A program made the translations under genes and the position numbers. The notes beneath the pieces are model-generated. The model saw only the letters and a program-made list of their open reading frames with translations, was not told the DNA's origin and made no database searches. Positions 15,514-23,458 of a stretch of 45,357 bases of DNA are shown here, one piece after another; position 1 is the stretch's first letter; every line of letters begins with the position of its first letter. The DNA comes from Rhizobium sp. Q54 (lineage in GTDB: Bacteria > Pseudomonadota > Alphaproteobacteria > Rhizobiales > Xanthobacteraceae), in contig CAMBQQ010000025.1 in NCBI GenBank assembly GCA_945870035.1, positions 1-45,357 of the forward strand, in the 5' to 3' direction.

Positions 15514-16637
15514 ACCCGGCTTCAGACCTCAAGTCTCGATTGATCGAGCAGGCGCGCTTGCGCGGCTTCGATGCTGTCGGCATCGCGCGGCCGGAAGCGG
15601 TGCCGGAGGCTAAAGCGCGGCTCGACCAATTCATCGCCGACGGCGCGCATGGCGACATGGTGTGGATGGCGACCACCGCCGAGCGGCGCGGCTCGCCTTT
15701 GACGCTTTGGCCGGATGTGCGCTCGGTGATCATGCTCGGCATGAATTACGGGCCGGACGAAGACCCGCTCACAATTTTACAGGAACGTACGCGCGCGGCG
15801 ATTTCGGTTTACGCCAAGGGCGACGACTATCACGACCTCATCAAGTCACGGTTGAAAGAAATCGCGCGCTGGCTGGTGGCGAATGCCGGCGGCGACGTGA
15901 AGGTGTTTGTCGATACCGCGGCGGTGATGGAAAAGCCTTTGGCAGCAAAAGCGGGCTTAGGCTGGCAGGGCAAGCACACCAATGTCGTGTCGCGCGATTT
16001 CGGCTCGTGGCTTTTTCTCGGCGCCATTTTCACGACGCTTGAATTGCCGGTCGATGACACGGCGGCAGACAGTTGCGGCTCTTGCCGCGCCTGTCTCGAT
16101 GCCTGCCCGACCGCGGCATTTCCCGCGCCCTATCGTCTCGATGCGCGGCGCTGCATTTCGTATCTGACTATCGAGCACAAAGGCCCGATCCCGCGCGACC
16201 TGCGGCCGCTGATGGGCAATCGCATTTACGGCTGCGACGACTGCCTCGCTGTCTGCCCGTGGAATAAATTTGCCGAACAGGGCCGCGAGGCCAAGCTCGC
16301 CGCGCGCGATGTGTTGCGCGCGCCGACGCTTGCCGAACTATCGCGGCTCGATGACGCGCAATTTCGTTTGATGTTTTCCAAAACATCGATCAAGCGTACC
16401 GGCCGCGACCGCTTCATCCGCAATGTGCTCAATGCCATCGGCAATTCCGGCGACGTGACATTGGTGCCGGAAGCGGAGCGGCTGCTCGACGACGCCTCGC
16501 CTCTGGTGCGCGGCGCCGCGGTGTGGGCGTTGTCGCGGTTGATGACGCGTGACGAACTTAAAACTTTAAATCGCACCGATGATGACGTTAGCGTTCTGGA
16601 AGAATGGGTGACGGCCCTTTCTTCACCTCTCCCATAG
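15510..16637 (+). CDS. Epoxyqueuosine reductase QueG
   Basis: This is a 375-residue cobalamin-dependent iron-sulfur enzyme for the last step of queuosine synthesis in tRNA. Two [4Fe-4S] clusters are coordinated by [12 protein letters not shown] and [10 protein letters not shown] plus outlying residues. The active-site region [23 protein letters not shown] is intact, and a HEAT-like C-terminal helical tail follows. The start appears to be TTG 15510, which overlaps the fzlA stop as TTGA; the next option is TTG 15540. The last residues (SSPLP) and the stop come from a repeat element that begins at 16623, so the natural C-terminus may have been replaced. Confidence 0.95.
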   Translation: MNPASDLKSRLIEQARLRGFDAVGIARPEAVPEAKARLDQFIADGAHGDMVWMATTAERRGSPLTLWPDVRSVIMLGMNYGPDEDPLTILQERTRAAISVYAKGDDYHDLIKSRLKEIARWLVANAGGDVKVFVDTAAVMEKPLAAKAGLGWQGKHTNVVSRDFGSWLFLGAIFTTLELPVDDTAADSCGSCRACLDACPTAAFPAPYRLDARRCISYLTIEHKGPIPRDLRPLMGNRIYGCDDCLAVCPWNKFAEQGREAKLAARDVLRAPTLAELSRLDDAQFRLMFSKTSIKRTGRDRFIRNVLNAIGNSGDVTLVPEAERLLDDASPLVRGAAVWALSRLMTRDELKTLNRTDDDVSVLEEWVTALSSPLP

Positions 16638-16736
16638 GGAGAGGTCGGCACACGAAGTGTGCCGGGTGAGGGGTTATGGACTCAAATTGAGTCACTTGCC
16701 CCCTCACCCCAACCCTCTCCCCCAAGGGGAGAGGGA
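16623..16736. repeat. Type-B palindromic intergenic repeat, copy 1
   Basis: This is a chain of hairpins: ACCTCTCCC-ata-GGGAGAGGT, GGCACAC-gaa-GTGTGCC, GACTCAAATTGAGTC, and ACCCTCTCCCC with GGGGAGAGGG. The modules TCACCTCTCCCATAGGGAGA and GGGTGAGGGGTTATGG recur exactly at 35041-35130. It lies at the convergent queG/hydrolase junction and encodes the end of queG. Confidence 0.85.
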
Positions 16737-16769
16737 GCGCGCAGAGTTCGCCGCAACAACCAACATCAA

Positions 16770-17585
16770 CTAGAATTCTCCCACCGCGCTCAACAGCCGC
16801 TCAATATCCTCCGGCCGCGACAGGCGATGATCGCCGTCCTTGATCAAGGTCAGCACCACATCGTCGCGCGAGAATCGCGATACCAAATCGACCGCGTGCC
16901 GCCACGGCACGTCTTCGTCCTTGACGCTCTGCAAAATATGCACCGGGCAGCCCGGTTCGATCAGCCCGCCCATCATGAGATGGTTGCGGCCTTCCTCGAT
17001 CAGTTGCTTCGTGATCGGATAACCTTCCGGCGAATACTCCGACGGCCGCGTCCAAAAACCCTTGCTCTCGATCTCACTCTTGATCGCCGGGGAGAACGAC
17101 TTCCACATCAGTTCCTCGGTGAAGTCGACCGCCGGCGCGATCAGCACCATGCCGGCTAATGGCGCGACGTCTTTCATCGCCGCGAGCCGCCGCGCCAACA
17201 ACAGCGCCAGCCAGCCGCCCATCGACGAGCCGATCAGCACCTGCGGGCCTGAGCAAAACCGTGTGTAAACCGCGACGCATTCGTCCAGCCAGCGACCGAT
17301 GGTGCCGTCCTTGAAGTCGCCACCGGATTCGCCATGGCCGGAATAATCGAACCGCAGGCAGGCGCGGCCGTGTTCCTCGGCCCAGGCATCCAGCGCCAGA
17401 GCCTTTTGGCCTACCATGTCGGACTTGAACCCGCCGAGCCAGACCAGCCCCGGACTTCTATCGTTCCCCTTGCTCTCGCGCGCGCGCACGGCAATTGTCC
17501 GCGAAGGCTTCGGCGATTCGACAATCAGGCTTGTCAGGCGAGCTTCGCTCATGACCGGTTCGGCCCCATCAGGATCAGGCAGCAT
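16770..17585 (-). CDS. Alpha/beta hydrolase
   Basis: This is a 271-residue alpha/beta-fold hydrolase related to the ABHD10/BemC-like group. The nucleophile elbow is GSSMGGW, the oxyanion region is WLGGFKSDMVGQKA, and FDYSGHGESGGDF lies between them. The acid is likely in VKDEDVPW and the histidine in DGDHRLSRPED near the C terminus, so the triad is complete. No signal peptide is seen; it is cytoplasmic, probably an esterase or thioesterase of unknown substrate. ATG 17585 has a modest SD (GAAGAGAA); ATG 17552 (MSEARLTS) is an alternative. It is divergent from the glycosyltransferase pair. Confidence 0.87.
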   Translation of the reverse strand: MLPDPDGAEPVMSEARLTSLIVESPKPSRTIAVRARESKGNDRSPGLVWLGGFKSDMVGQKALALDAWAEEHGRACLRFDYSGHGESGGDFKDGTIGRWLDECVAVYTRFCSGPQVLIGSSMGGWLALLLARRLAAMKDVAPLAGMVLIAPAVDFTEELMWKSFSPAIKSEIESKGFWTRPSEYSPEGYPITKQLIEEGRNHLMMGGLIEPGCPVHILQSVKDEDVPWRHAVDLVSRFSRDDVVLTLIKDGDHRLSRPEDIERLLSAVGEF

Positions 17586-17651
17586 TTCGATATTCTCTTC
17601 TCGCCCCTCTTCTCGCCTTTTGGCGCCTTGCAGCGCAAGTGGGGACCCGCG

Positions 17652-18854
17652 GTGGTAATCTCCGCCCGGCCCAAGACGCGCTCACTTGCCGGCGCCACCA
17701 TCCTGCAACTGGTGCCGGCGCTGCGCGACGACCCCGCCGGCCATGCCGCCATCGATATCGCGATGACGCTGCTGCAATCCGGCGCCCGGGCCCTTGTCGC
17801 CGGCGGCGACGGTCCGCTGGTCGGCGAACTGCGCGCCTTCGGCGGCGAATGGCTGCCGATGACAACCGACACGATCAATCCGCTGCGCATCGCCGGCAAT
17901 GCCCGGCAGTTGCAGAAGCTGATCGCCGGCGAGCGCATCGACATCGTGCATGCGCAAAGCGCCGCTGCGGCATGGAGCGCCATTTCGGCAACCGACAAGA
18001 TGCCGGTTTTTCTGGTGACGTCGTTTCCCGACCGGCTGGCGCCGGATTCATGGCCGAGAGTCATGTTTCAGGGATCGCTGGCGCGCGGCGACAGGATGAT
18101 CGCGCCGTCGAGCTACATGTCGCGCGCCATGATCGAACGCTACAACATCGCGCCGGACAAAATAACCGTTGTCCCGCGCGCGCTCGACACCGCCAAATTC
18201 AATCCGGCCGCGGTCAATGTCGAGCGCGTCGCCGCGCTGCGCCGCGCCTGGGGCTTGCTGCCGCAAATGCGCGTCGTGCTGGTGCCGGGCCGCATCGCGC
18301 CGTGGAACGGGCAAATGAGCATGATCGACGCGGCCAAGCTCATGGTCAGCACCGGCGATCGCAACATCGCCTTCGTCTTTGTCGGCGAAGATCGCGGCGA
18401 AATCCGCTACCGCAGCGCCCTCAAGCGGCGTGCCCGCGATCTCGGCATCGACACCTTGATCCGGCTGGTCGGGCACCATGCCGACATGCCGACCGCTTTG
18501 GCCGCCGCCGACGTTGTCGTTATTCCGTCGATCGAACCGCCATTATCGGGCCGCGCCGCCGCCGAAGCGCAGGCCCTGGGCCGCCCCGTGGTAACGACTT
18601 CGGTCGGCGCGCTGCCGGAAAATCTTTTATGCCCGCCGCGCATGCGCGATGAGTTGCGCACCGGCTGGCTAGTGCGGCCCGGCAATGTCGGCGAACTGGC
18701 GCAGGCAACCACTGCGGCGCTTGCGCTTTCGGTGACGGCGCATGAAGCACTCGGCGCCCGCGCCCGCCAATTCGCCGAATTCATGTTTTCGCCGCAAAAC
18801 GTTGCTCAAGCCATTCGTGGCGTCTACACTTCGCTCCTGGCTCGCGACCTCTAA
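17652..18854 (+). CDS. Glycosyltransferase, GT4 family (first of tandem pair)
   Basis: This is a 400-residue GT-B fold retaining glycosyltransferase. The donor-binding C-terminal half carries VLVPGRIAPWNGQ, FVFVGEDRGE, VVIPSIEPP and AEAQALGRPVVTTSVGALPE. Compared with the usual E-x7-E motif, two extra residues sit between the glutamates (EPPLSGRAAAE), so the first Glu is displaced. The start is set at GTG 17652 with GGGGA upstream; longer reading is possible but would overlap the divergent hydrolase. It is 11 bp from a second glycosyltransferase. Likely substrates are envelope sugars (LPS core or exopolysaccharide), inferred from family only. Confidence 0.85.
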   Translation: MVISARPKTRSLAGATILQLVPALRDDPAGHAAIDIAMTLLQSGARALVAGGDGPLVGELRAFGGEWLPMTTDTINPLRIAGNARQLQKLIAGERIDIVHAQSAAAAWSAISATDKMPVFLVTSFPDRLAPDSWPRVMFQGSLARGDRMIAPSSYMSRAMIERYNIAPDKITVVPRALDTAKFNPAAVNVERVAALRRAWGLLPQMRVVLVPGRIAPWNGQMSMIDAAKLMVSTGDRNIAFVFVGEDRGEIRYRSALKRRARDLGIDTLIRLVGHHADMPTALAAADVVVIPSIEPPLSGRAAAEAQALGRPVVTTSVGALPENLLCPPRMRDELRTGWLVRPGNVGELAQATTAALALSVTAHEALGARARQFAEFMFSPQNVAQAIRGVYTSLLARDL

Positions 18855-18865
18855 GGCACCAAGCA

Positions 18866-20095
18866 TTGCGTGATCCTGCGTCGCTTACTCCCCTCACCGT
18901 GATGATCGTCGTGCCGACGCTCGATGTCGGCGCTGCCGAAATCGGCGCCGTCGAACTGGTGCGCATTCTGCGTGGCGCGGGTCATCGCGCCATTGTCGTG
19001 GCCCGCGCCGGCCGCTTGCTCGCCGACATCACCGCCGCCGGTGCCGAATTCGTCGCGCTCGATGTCGCCAGCAAGAATCCGTTTGTCATGATGCGCAACG
19101 CCGTGACGTTGATTGGTTTGGCGCGCGAGCGCCGTTGCGACGTCATTCACGCGCTCGGCCGCGCCGGCGCCTGGAGCGCGTGTGCCGCGGCGCGGATGCG
19201 CGGCATCCCCTTCGTCACCAGCTGGTACAAGGGCTTCCGCGAGCAGAATTTTCTCAAACGCGTCTATAACAGCGTGATGGCGCGCGGCGACCGCGTCGTC
19301 GCCGGTTGCGAGCAGATCGCGCAACTGGTCAACGACCGCTACGGCACGCCGTGGGACAAGATCGCCGTCGTGCCGTGCAGCATCGACTTCGACCATTTCG
19401 ATCCGGCCAAAGTCACGCCCGAGCGCATCGCCGCCATCCGCAACAGCTGGGGCGTCAATGACGATACAAAAGTCATCATGGTGACCGGCCGCATCCTGCG
19501 CCGCAAAGGCCATCACGTCGCGGTGCGCGCGATGCAGCGGCTGAAGGATTTCGGCCGGACCAATTTTCTCTGCGTCTTTGTCGGCGAAGACCACGGCCAC
19601 ACCAATTACACCGGGCAGCTCTGGGACCTGGTGCTGGCGACCGGCACCATGGACGTCATCCGCATGGCCGCGCCGGTGCGCGACATGCCGGCGGCCTATT
19701 GCGCCGCCGCGGCGGTGGTGTCGGCGGCGGTGCAGCCGGAAGGCGTGCAGCGCGCGATGCTCGAGGCGCAGGCGATGGCGCGGCCGGTCGTCGTGTCCGA
19801 TCTCGGCGCCGGTCCCGATGTCGTCCTGACCGCGCCGGGGGTGCCGGAAAGCCGCATCACCGGACTTCGCTTTCATTCCGGGGACGACCGGGCGCTGGCG
19901 GCCGCCTTGCTGCAATTATTTTCAATGCCGCCGCTGGCAGTCGGGGCCATGGGCAGCCGGGGCCGCGACTGGGTGCTCGGACATTTCGACGCAACGATCG
20001 GCGCCGGGCAGATGCTGCGGCTTTATGCCGACGTCACCGGGCCGGCCTATGCGGCGGTTCCGGCACTGGCGGCCGGTAAAATCGATCCCATTTGA
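18866..20095 (+). CDS. Glycosyltransferase, GT4 family (second of tandem pair)
   Basis: This is a GT-B fold glycosyltransferase of 409 residues if it starts at TTG 18866; GTG 18899 or ATG 18902 are close alternatives. The N-terminal glycine-loop region is PTLDVGAAEIGAVELV, and the donor domain shows VTGRILRRKGHHVAV, FVGEDHGHTNY and a canonical E-x7-E motif in PEGVQRAMLEAQAMARPVVVSD. It resembles its upstream neighbour in plan and in the VFVGED segment, so the pair may have arisen by duplication. Probably cotranscribed with it. Acceptor and sugar unknown. Confidence 0.87.
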   Translation: MRDPASLTPLTVMIVVPTLDVGAAEIGAVELVRILRGAGHRAIVVARAGRLLADITAAGAEFVALDVASKNPFVMMRNAVTLIGLARERRCDVIHALGRAGAWSACAAARMRGIPFVTSWYKGFREQNFLKRVYNSVMARGDRVVAGCEQIAQLVNDRYGTPWDKIAVVPCSIDFDHFDPAKVTPERIAAIRNSWGVNDDTKVIMVTGRILRRKGHHVAVRAMQRLKDFGRTNFLCVFVGEDHGHTNYTGQLWDLVLATGTMDVIRMAAPVRDMPAAYCAAAAVVSAAVQPEGVQRAMLEAQAMARPVVVSDLGAGPDVVLTAPGVPESRITGLRFHSGDDRALAAALLQLFSMPPLAVGAMGSRGRDWVLGHFDATIGAGQMLRLYADVTGPAYAAVPALAAGKIDPI

Positions 20096-20120
20096 ACCTT
20101 TCTTATCGCCATCAAGGCCG

Positions 20121-20149
20121 TTCGCAATGGCGATGCGACGTGTTATAAG
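20121..20149 (+). promoter_or_regulatory. Candidate housekeeping promoter of infC
   Basis: TTCGCA (20121-20126) and TATAAG (20144-20149) are 17 bases apart, giving a start near 20156 and a leader of about 28 nt. The -35 is weak, so this is a candidate only. Confidence 0.45.
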
Positions 20150-20184
20150 ATGCCCTATCGCAACAGCATGAGGAGAGACTAGCC

Positions 20185-20724
20185 ATTCGTCGTCCGCAAA
20201 AATCCGCGCTGCCTGCCGAAAAAGGTGGCCCGCGCATCAACGAGGAGATCCGCTCCCGCGAGGTTCAGCTGATCGATGCCACCGGTGACAACAAAGGTGT
20301 TGTCCTGACCGAAGCCGCCATTGGGCTTGCCCAGGCGGCCGGGCTTGATCTGGTCGAGATCGCCCCCAATTCGGTTCCGCCGGTCGCCAAAATCCTGGAT
20401 TACGGCAAATACAAATTCCAGGCGCAGAAAAAAGCGGCGGAAGCCCGCAAGAAACAGAAGGTCGTCGAGATCAAGGAGATCAAGCTCCGGCCGATGATCG
20501 ACGATCACGACTACCAGGTGAAGATGCGCTCCATGGAGCGGTTCTTCGAGGAAGGCGACAAGGTCAAGATCACCTTGCGTTTCCGCGGCCGCGAAATGGC
20601 CCATCAGGAGCTTGGCTACAAGCTGCTCCAGCGCGTCAAGGAAGACACCGACAAGATCTCGAAGGTCGAGTCGGAGCCGCGCTTCGAGGGCCGCCAGATG
20701 GTCATGCTGCTGGCGCCGCGCTGA
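20185..20724 (+). CDS. Translation initiation factor IF-3, ATT start
   Basis: This is a 179-residue IF3, which binds 30S subunits, checks the start codon-anticodon pair and prevents premature 50S joining. The N domain has [18 protein letters not shown], the linker is rich in Lys, and the C domain has [31 protein letters not shown]. The reading frame opens with ATT at 20185 ([14 protein letters not shown]), 8 bases after AGGAGAG (20170-20177). No ATG, GTG or TTG lies between the SD and the conserved domain; the first ATG is deep inside, at 20494. Rare AUU starts are the known basis of IF3 autoregulation in enterobacteria and are kept here. It is not directly joined to rpmI-rplT. Confidence 0.96.
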   Translation: MRRPQKSALPAEKGGPRINEEIRSREVQLIDATGDNKGVVLTEAAIGLAQAAGLDLVEIAPNSVPPVAKILDYGKYKFQAQKKAAEARKKQKVVEIKEIKLRPMIDDHDYQVKMRSMERFFEEGDKVKITLRFRGREMAHQELGYKLLQRVKEDTDKISKVESEPRFEGRQMVMLLAPR

Positions 20725-20755
20725 TCGTTTCGGCCAAATTCATCGATAACCTGCC

Positions 20756-20780
20756 CGCGCGCCGGTAATTCCGGCGCGCG
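20756..20780. terminator. Terminator hairpin after infC
   Basis: A perfect 10-bp stem, CGCGCGCCGG/CCGGCGCGCG with loop TAATT, is followed by TTGCGTTT on the plus strand. It sits in the short gap between infC and the convergent secreted-protein gene and could act on both strands. Confidence 0.75.
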
Positions 20781-20787
20781 TTGCGTT

Positions 20788-21168
20788 TCAGCGCCGCTCG
20801 GCTTCCCAGCGGCCGGCACATTCGCCGGCGCCACCGGCGCCGCGCCAGGTTCCGGCGCCGCTGGTCCCGCTCAGGCGGCCGGTGCCGTCGGCACCCTGCT
20901 CGCCGAGACGGATATTGACCTTGACCGCACCGTTCGGTGCCACCGTGCCGTTAAAGTTGATCGAGCCTTCGCCCTGGTAGCGCACCTGGCCGTTCGCCAC
21001 CCCGACGCTGTAGCGGTAGGCCTTATCGCAGTTGCCCTTTTCGGTGATGACCAGCACCGACCAATTGCCGTCATGGGCGGCCGCGAGCGCAGCCGGCATC
21101 GCGCCAGCGCCGGCAATCGCGGTCCAGGCAAGCGTCATTGCTCCAACCGCCAGATTCAAAACGCGCAA
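20788..21168 (-). CDS. Small secreted protein of unknown function
   Basis: This 126-residue protein has a signal peptide (about residues 1-30, ending ALAAAHD). The mature part is rich in beta-strand pattern and Gly, with a conserved-looking DGNWSVLVITEKGNCDKAYRY start, SINFNGTVAPNGAVKVNIR middle and SGTSGAGTWRGAGGAGECAGRWEAERR end. The two mature cysteines (in GNCDK and GECAG) could form a disulfide. Similar proteins are known to me from Bradyrhizobium-type genomes without an assigned role. The start is ATG 21168 with AAGGAGCG nearby. It is convergent with infC. Confidence 0.78.
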   Translation of the reverse strand: MRVLNLAVGAMTLAWTAIAGAGAMPAALAAAHDGNWSVLVITEKGNCDKAYRYSVGVANGQVRYQGEGSINFNGTVAPNGAVKVNIRLGEQGADGTGRLSGTSGAGTWRGAGGAGECAGRWEAERR

Positions 21169-21276
21169 GGATCGCTCCTTTAAAATTCAAACAGCAGGCG
21201 ATTGCCTATAGCACCGTTTTCAGGAGGAGCACGGCGCACGATACCGAGGCCTTAACGCCCCATGCCGCACGCGGTT

Positions 21277-22284
21277 TCATCGCGGTGTCGCGATTTGACG
21301 CCTCGCCGGCCCGCCGGGCGGGATGAGACCAACCTGCCGCGCGGATTTGCGCACGGCCTGCCCATAACTGCCGAGCACATTGGCGCCAACCAACCACAGT
21401 TTGTTGGCGCCGCTCACCACGGTCACGAGCCCCTGAATCGGCCGCCGCGCGACTTCCTCGGCTGGCCGCGAAACGAACAGTTCGGAATGATAGAGTCCTT
21501 CGGTCTCGTGGCCGTCGGTATCAAGACCGCGCATTTCCACGGCACGAATCGCCTTTTCCATCTCGCCGCGATCGGCGAAACGGCGCTGCACGAAGGTGGC
21601 GCCTTCGTAGCGCTCGGTGACGAGGCCTTGCCCGTCGAGCGTCGCGGCAATGTCGTCGAAGGGAAACATGCGCAGCACGAAATTGGCGGCCCAAGGCGCG
21701 CGGCCATTGCGGGCGACCTGGGCGATCCGCCGGAAGGTCTTGGCGGTGACGTAGCCGACGCAGCCGGTCGAAACGATGATATCGACGCCGGACAGGATCT
21801 CGGCTTCTTCCGCCGTCGGGTCACGGCTTTCCAGATCGATGGCGAGACCATGGTCGAGGATGCCGCAATCCTGCGCGTAGCGAACGGCGTTTTTTGACAC
21901 ATCGAGGCCGATCACCTTGACGCCGGGAACTTTCGGCCAGGCCTGATAGAAATGCCGATCGAGGTCGAGAACTTCCGCACTGGTCAGGGATTGCATCGAC
22001 GGCGCCGTGTAGCGCTGGCGCAGCGCCTCATAGTCGACAGCGTATTTCATCAACGCGCCATTGATCGCATAGGAACAACCGACATCAAGCACGGTGACCG
22101 GCTGATCTTGCCGTTCCTGGCGTGCCTTGATGAGCTGACTGAAAATGGGCTGCGCGAGATGAGGTATAATATAATCGAGCTGACCAAGGTATTTGAAGTA
22201 ATTACGCGGGTCATTCGAAGTATAAAGATCGGTGAAATTGGTCTTTGCTTCGTTTATATCAGCAAAATTCGATGAAATATTCAT
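21277..22284 (-). CDS. Class I SAM-dependent methyltransferase, unknown target
   Basis: This is a 335-residue protein with a Rossmann methyltransferase core. Motif I is VLDVGCSYAINGALMKY (about residues 65-81), the acidic residue after strand 2 is GLDVSKNAV, and DIIVSTGCVGYV is the motif IV region. Around 100 residues before and after the core are not recognised. ATG 22284 is preferred over an upstream ATG by its AGAGG SD and by the strong promoter 65 bp upstream. The gene is monocistronic, driven by a near-consensus sigma-70 promoter, and separates infC from rpmI-rplT. Target could be a small molecule or a sugar; no basis to choose. Confidence 0.75.
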   Translation of the reverse strand: MNISSNFADINEAKTNFTDLYTSNDPRNYFKYLGQLDYIIPHLAQPIFSQLIKARQERQDQPVTVLDVGCSYAINGALMKYAVDYEALRQRYTAPSMQSLTSAEVLDLDRHFYQAWPKVPGVKVIGLDVSKNAVRYAQDCGILDHGLAIDLESRDPTAEEAEILSGVDIIVSTGCVGYVTAKTFRRIAQVARNGRAPWAANFVLRMFPFDDIAATLDGQGLVTERYEGATFVQRRFADRGEMEKAIRAVEMRGLDTDGHETEGLYHSELFVSRPAEEVARRPIQGLVTVVSGANKLWLVGANVLGSYGQAVRKSARQVGLIPPGGPARRQIATPR

Positions 22285-22348
22285 GGGTATTGTGCCTCTT
22301 TTTCTGATGACGACAGCGCCTCGCATCCAAGTTCGGGGGAGTTGCCAT

Positions 22349-22377
22349 ATTATACAATATTACATAGAGGGTCGCAA
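22349..22377 (-). promoter_or_regulatory. Sigma-70 promoter of the methyltransferase gene
   Basis: On the minus strand TTGCGA (22377-22372) and a perfect TATAAT (22354-22349) are separated by 17 bases. The start is expected near 22342, giving a leader of about 58 nt. The promoter sits in a local AT-rich pocket within a GC-rich region. Confidence 0.75.
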
Positions 22378-22646
22378 CCCGCGAAGACTGTCAAATGTCC
22401 AAAAATTCGGCCCGACATCCAGGCAAATGAGCGGTTTAGCCAGCCGGAATCCCGAAAGCGGCCATCGCCTTAAGCGACTCCCTCTGTTGTCAATTGCGGC
22501 GGCGTCTGGCATACACCGCGCTCTCGCCGACCGGCCGTTAGGGCTGCCGTGGCGGCGATACCCGCTCATACCGAGCACCAGCCTGAGGCATGTTGGCCTT
22601 GGGCTGAATTTTGGCTGTGGTTCCACCACGGTCTATGGAGAGCAAA
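22378..22646 (+). promoter_or_regulatory. Upstream region and leader of rpmI-rplT
   Basis: This is the remainder of a 362-base gap between divergent genes. A possible promoter is TTGTCA (22487-22492) and CATACA (22510-22515) with 17-base spacing, giving a leader of roughly 125 nt before rpmI. In many bacteria L20 represses this operon through a leader structure; I do not recognise a definite L20 site here. No gene is seen in the gap. Confidence 0.4.
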
Positions 22647-22847
22647 ATGCCCAAGCTGAAGACCAAGTCAGGCGCTAAAAAGCGCTTCAAGATTACCGCG
22701 TCCGGCAAGGTGAAATACCAGCAGGCCGGCAAGCGTCACGGAATGATCAAGCGCACCACCAAGCAGATCCGCGAACATCGCGGCACCGCGGTGCTGTTCA
22801 AGACCGATGGCGACAACGTCAAGAAGTACTGGATGCCGAACGGCTAG
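22647..22847 (+). CDS. 50S ribosomal protein L35
   Basis: This 66-residue basic protein of the large subunit begins [14 protein letters not shown] and contains [18 protein letters not shown]-type conserved segments. ATG 22647 follows GGAGAG at a normal distance, and an upstream in-frame ATG is not used by the family. It is followed by rplT after 66 bp. The usual infC-rpmI-rplT operon is split here: infC lies about 1.9 kb upstream beyond two minus-strand genes. Confidence 0.98.
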   Translation: MPKLKTKSGAKKRFKITASGKVKYQQAGKRHGMIKRTTKQIREHRGTAVLFKTDGDNVKKYWMPNG

Positions 22848-22913
22848 TCCGGACTTCGATGCTGTCGACCCCGATCATCATTTCAACGTTTGCCTGACTG
22901 AAGGAGCACACAC

Positions 22914-23300
22914 ATGTCCCGCGTTAAACGTGGCGTTACCGCCCACGCCAAGCACAAGAAAGTCTACAAGGCCGCCAAGGGCTTTTATGGCCGCCGCAAG
23001 AACACCATCCGCGTCGCCAAGCAGGCGGTCGAAAAGGCCGGCCAGTACGCTTTCCGCGACCGCAAGCGCAAGAAGCGCACGTTCCGCGCTTTGTGGATCC
23101 AGCGCCTGAACGCCGCCGTGCGTCCGTTCGGCCTGAACTACTCGCGCTTCATCGACGGCCTCACCAAGTCGGGTCTCAACCTCGACCGCAAGGTTCTGTC
23201 CGACATCGCGATCAACGAGCCGGCGGCCTTTGCGGCCATCGTCGAGAAGGTCAAGGCCACGATACCGGCTCCGGCCGAAACGCCGCGCGCCACGGCGTAA
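22914..23300 (+). CDS. 50S ribosomal protein L20
   Basis: This is a 128-residue large-subunit assembly protein that binds 23S rRNA early. It begins [17 protein letters not shown] and carries the family segments [39 protein letters not shown] and a globular C-terminal part with NRKVLSDIA-like [11 protein letters not shown]. The Ala/Pro-rich tail is slightly longer than in E. coli L20 (118 residues). SD GAAGGAG. It is often the repressor of its own operon. A repeat element separates it from pheS. Confidence 0.98.
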   Translation: MSRVKRGVTAHAKHKKVYKAAKGFYGRRKNTIRVAKQAVEKAGQYAFRDRKRKKRTFRALWIQRLNAAVRPFGLNYSRFIDGLTKSGLNLDRKVLSDIAINEPAAFAAIVEKVKATIPAPAETPRATA

Positions 23301-23307
23301 GCACTTT

Positions 23308-23450
23308 ACCCTCCCCTGCAGGGGGAGGGTCGCTTGCCTGAGCGTTAGCGAAGGCAAGCGGGGTGGGGTGAACTTCACCTCGCAAAAGATTCACCCCCAC
23401 CCGATCGCGCTTTCGCGCGATCGACCTCCCCCCTCCAGGGGGAGGTGGGA
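23308..23450. repeat. Type-B-related palindromic repeat between rplT and pheS
   Basis: A chain of nested palindromes: ACCCTCCCC-tgc-AGGGGGAGGGT, GCTTGCC with GGCAAGC, GGGTGGGGTGAA with TTCACCCCCACCC, CGATCGCGC-ttt-CGCGCGATCG, and ACCTCCCCC-ctcc-AGGGGGAGGT. The last arm (to 23446) merges into the ribosome-binding region of pheS. It differs in sequence from the copies at 16623 and 35041 but has the same architecture. Confidence 0.8.
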
Positions 23451-23458
23451 GTAAAATA

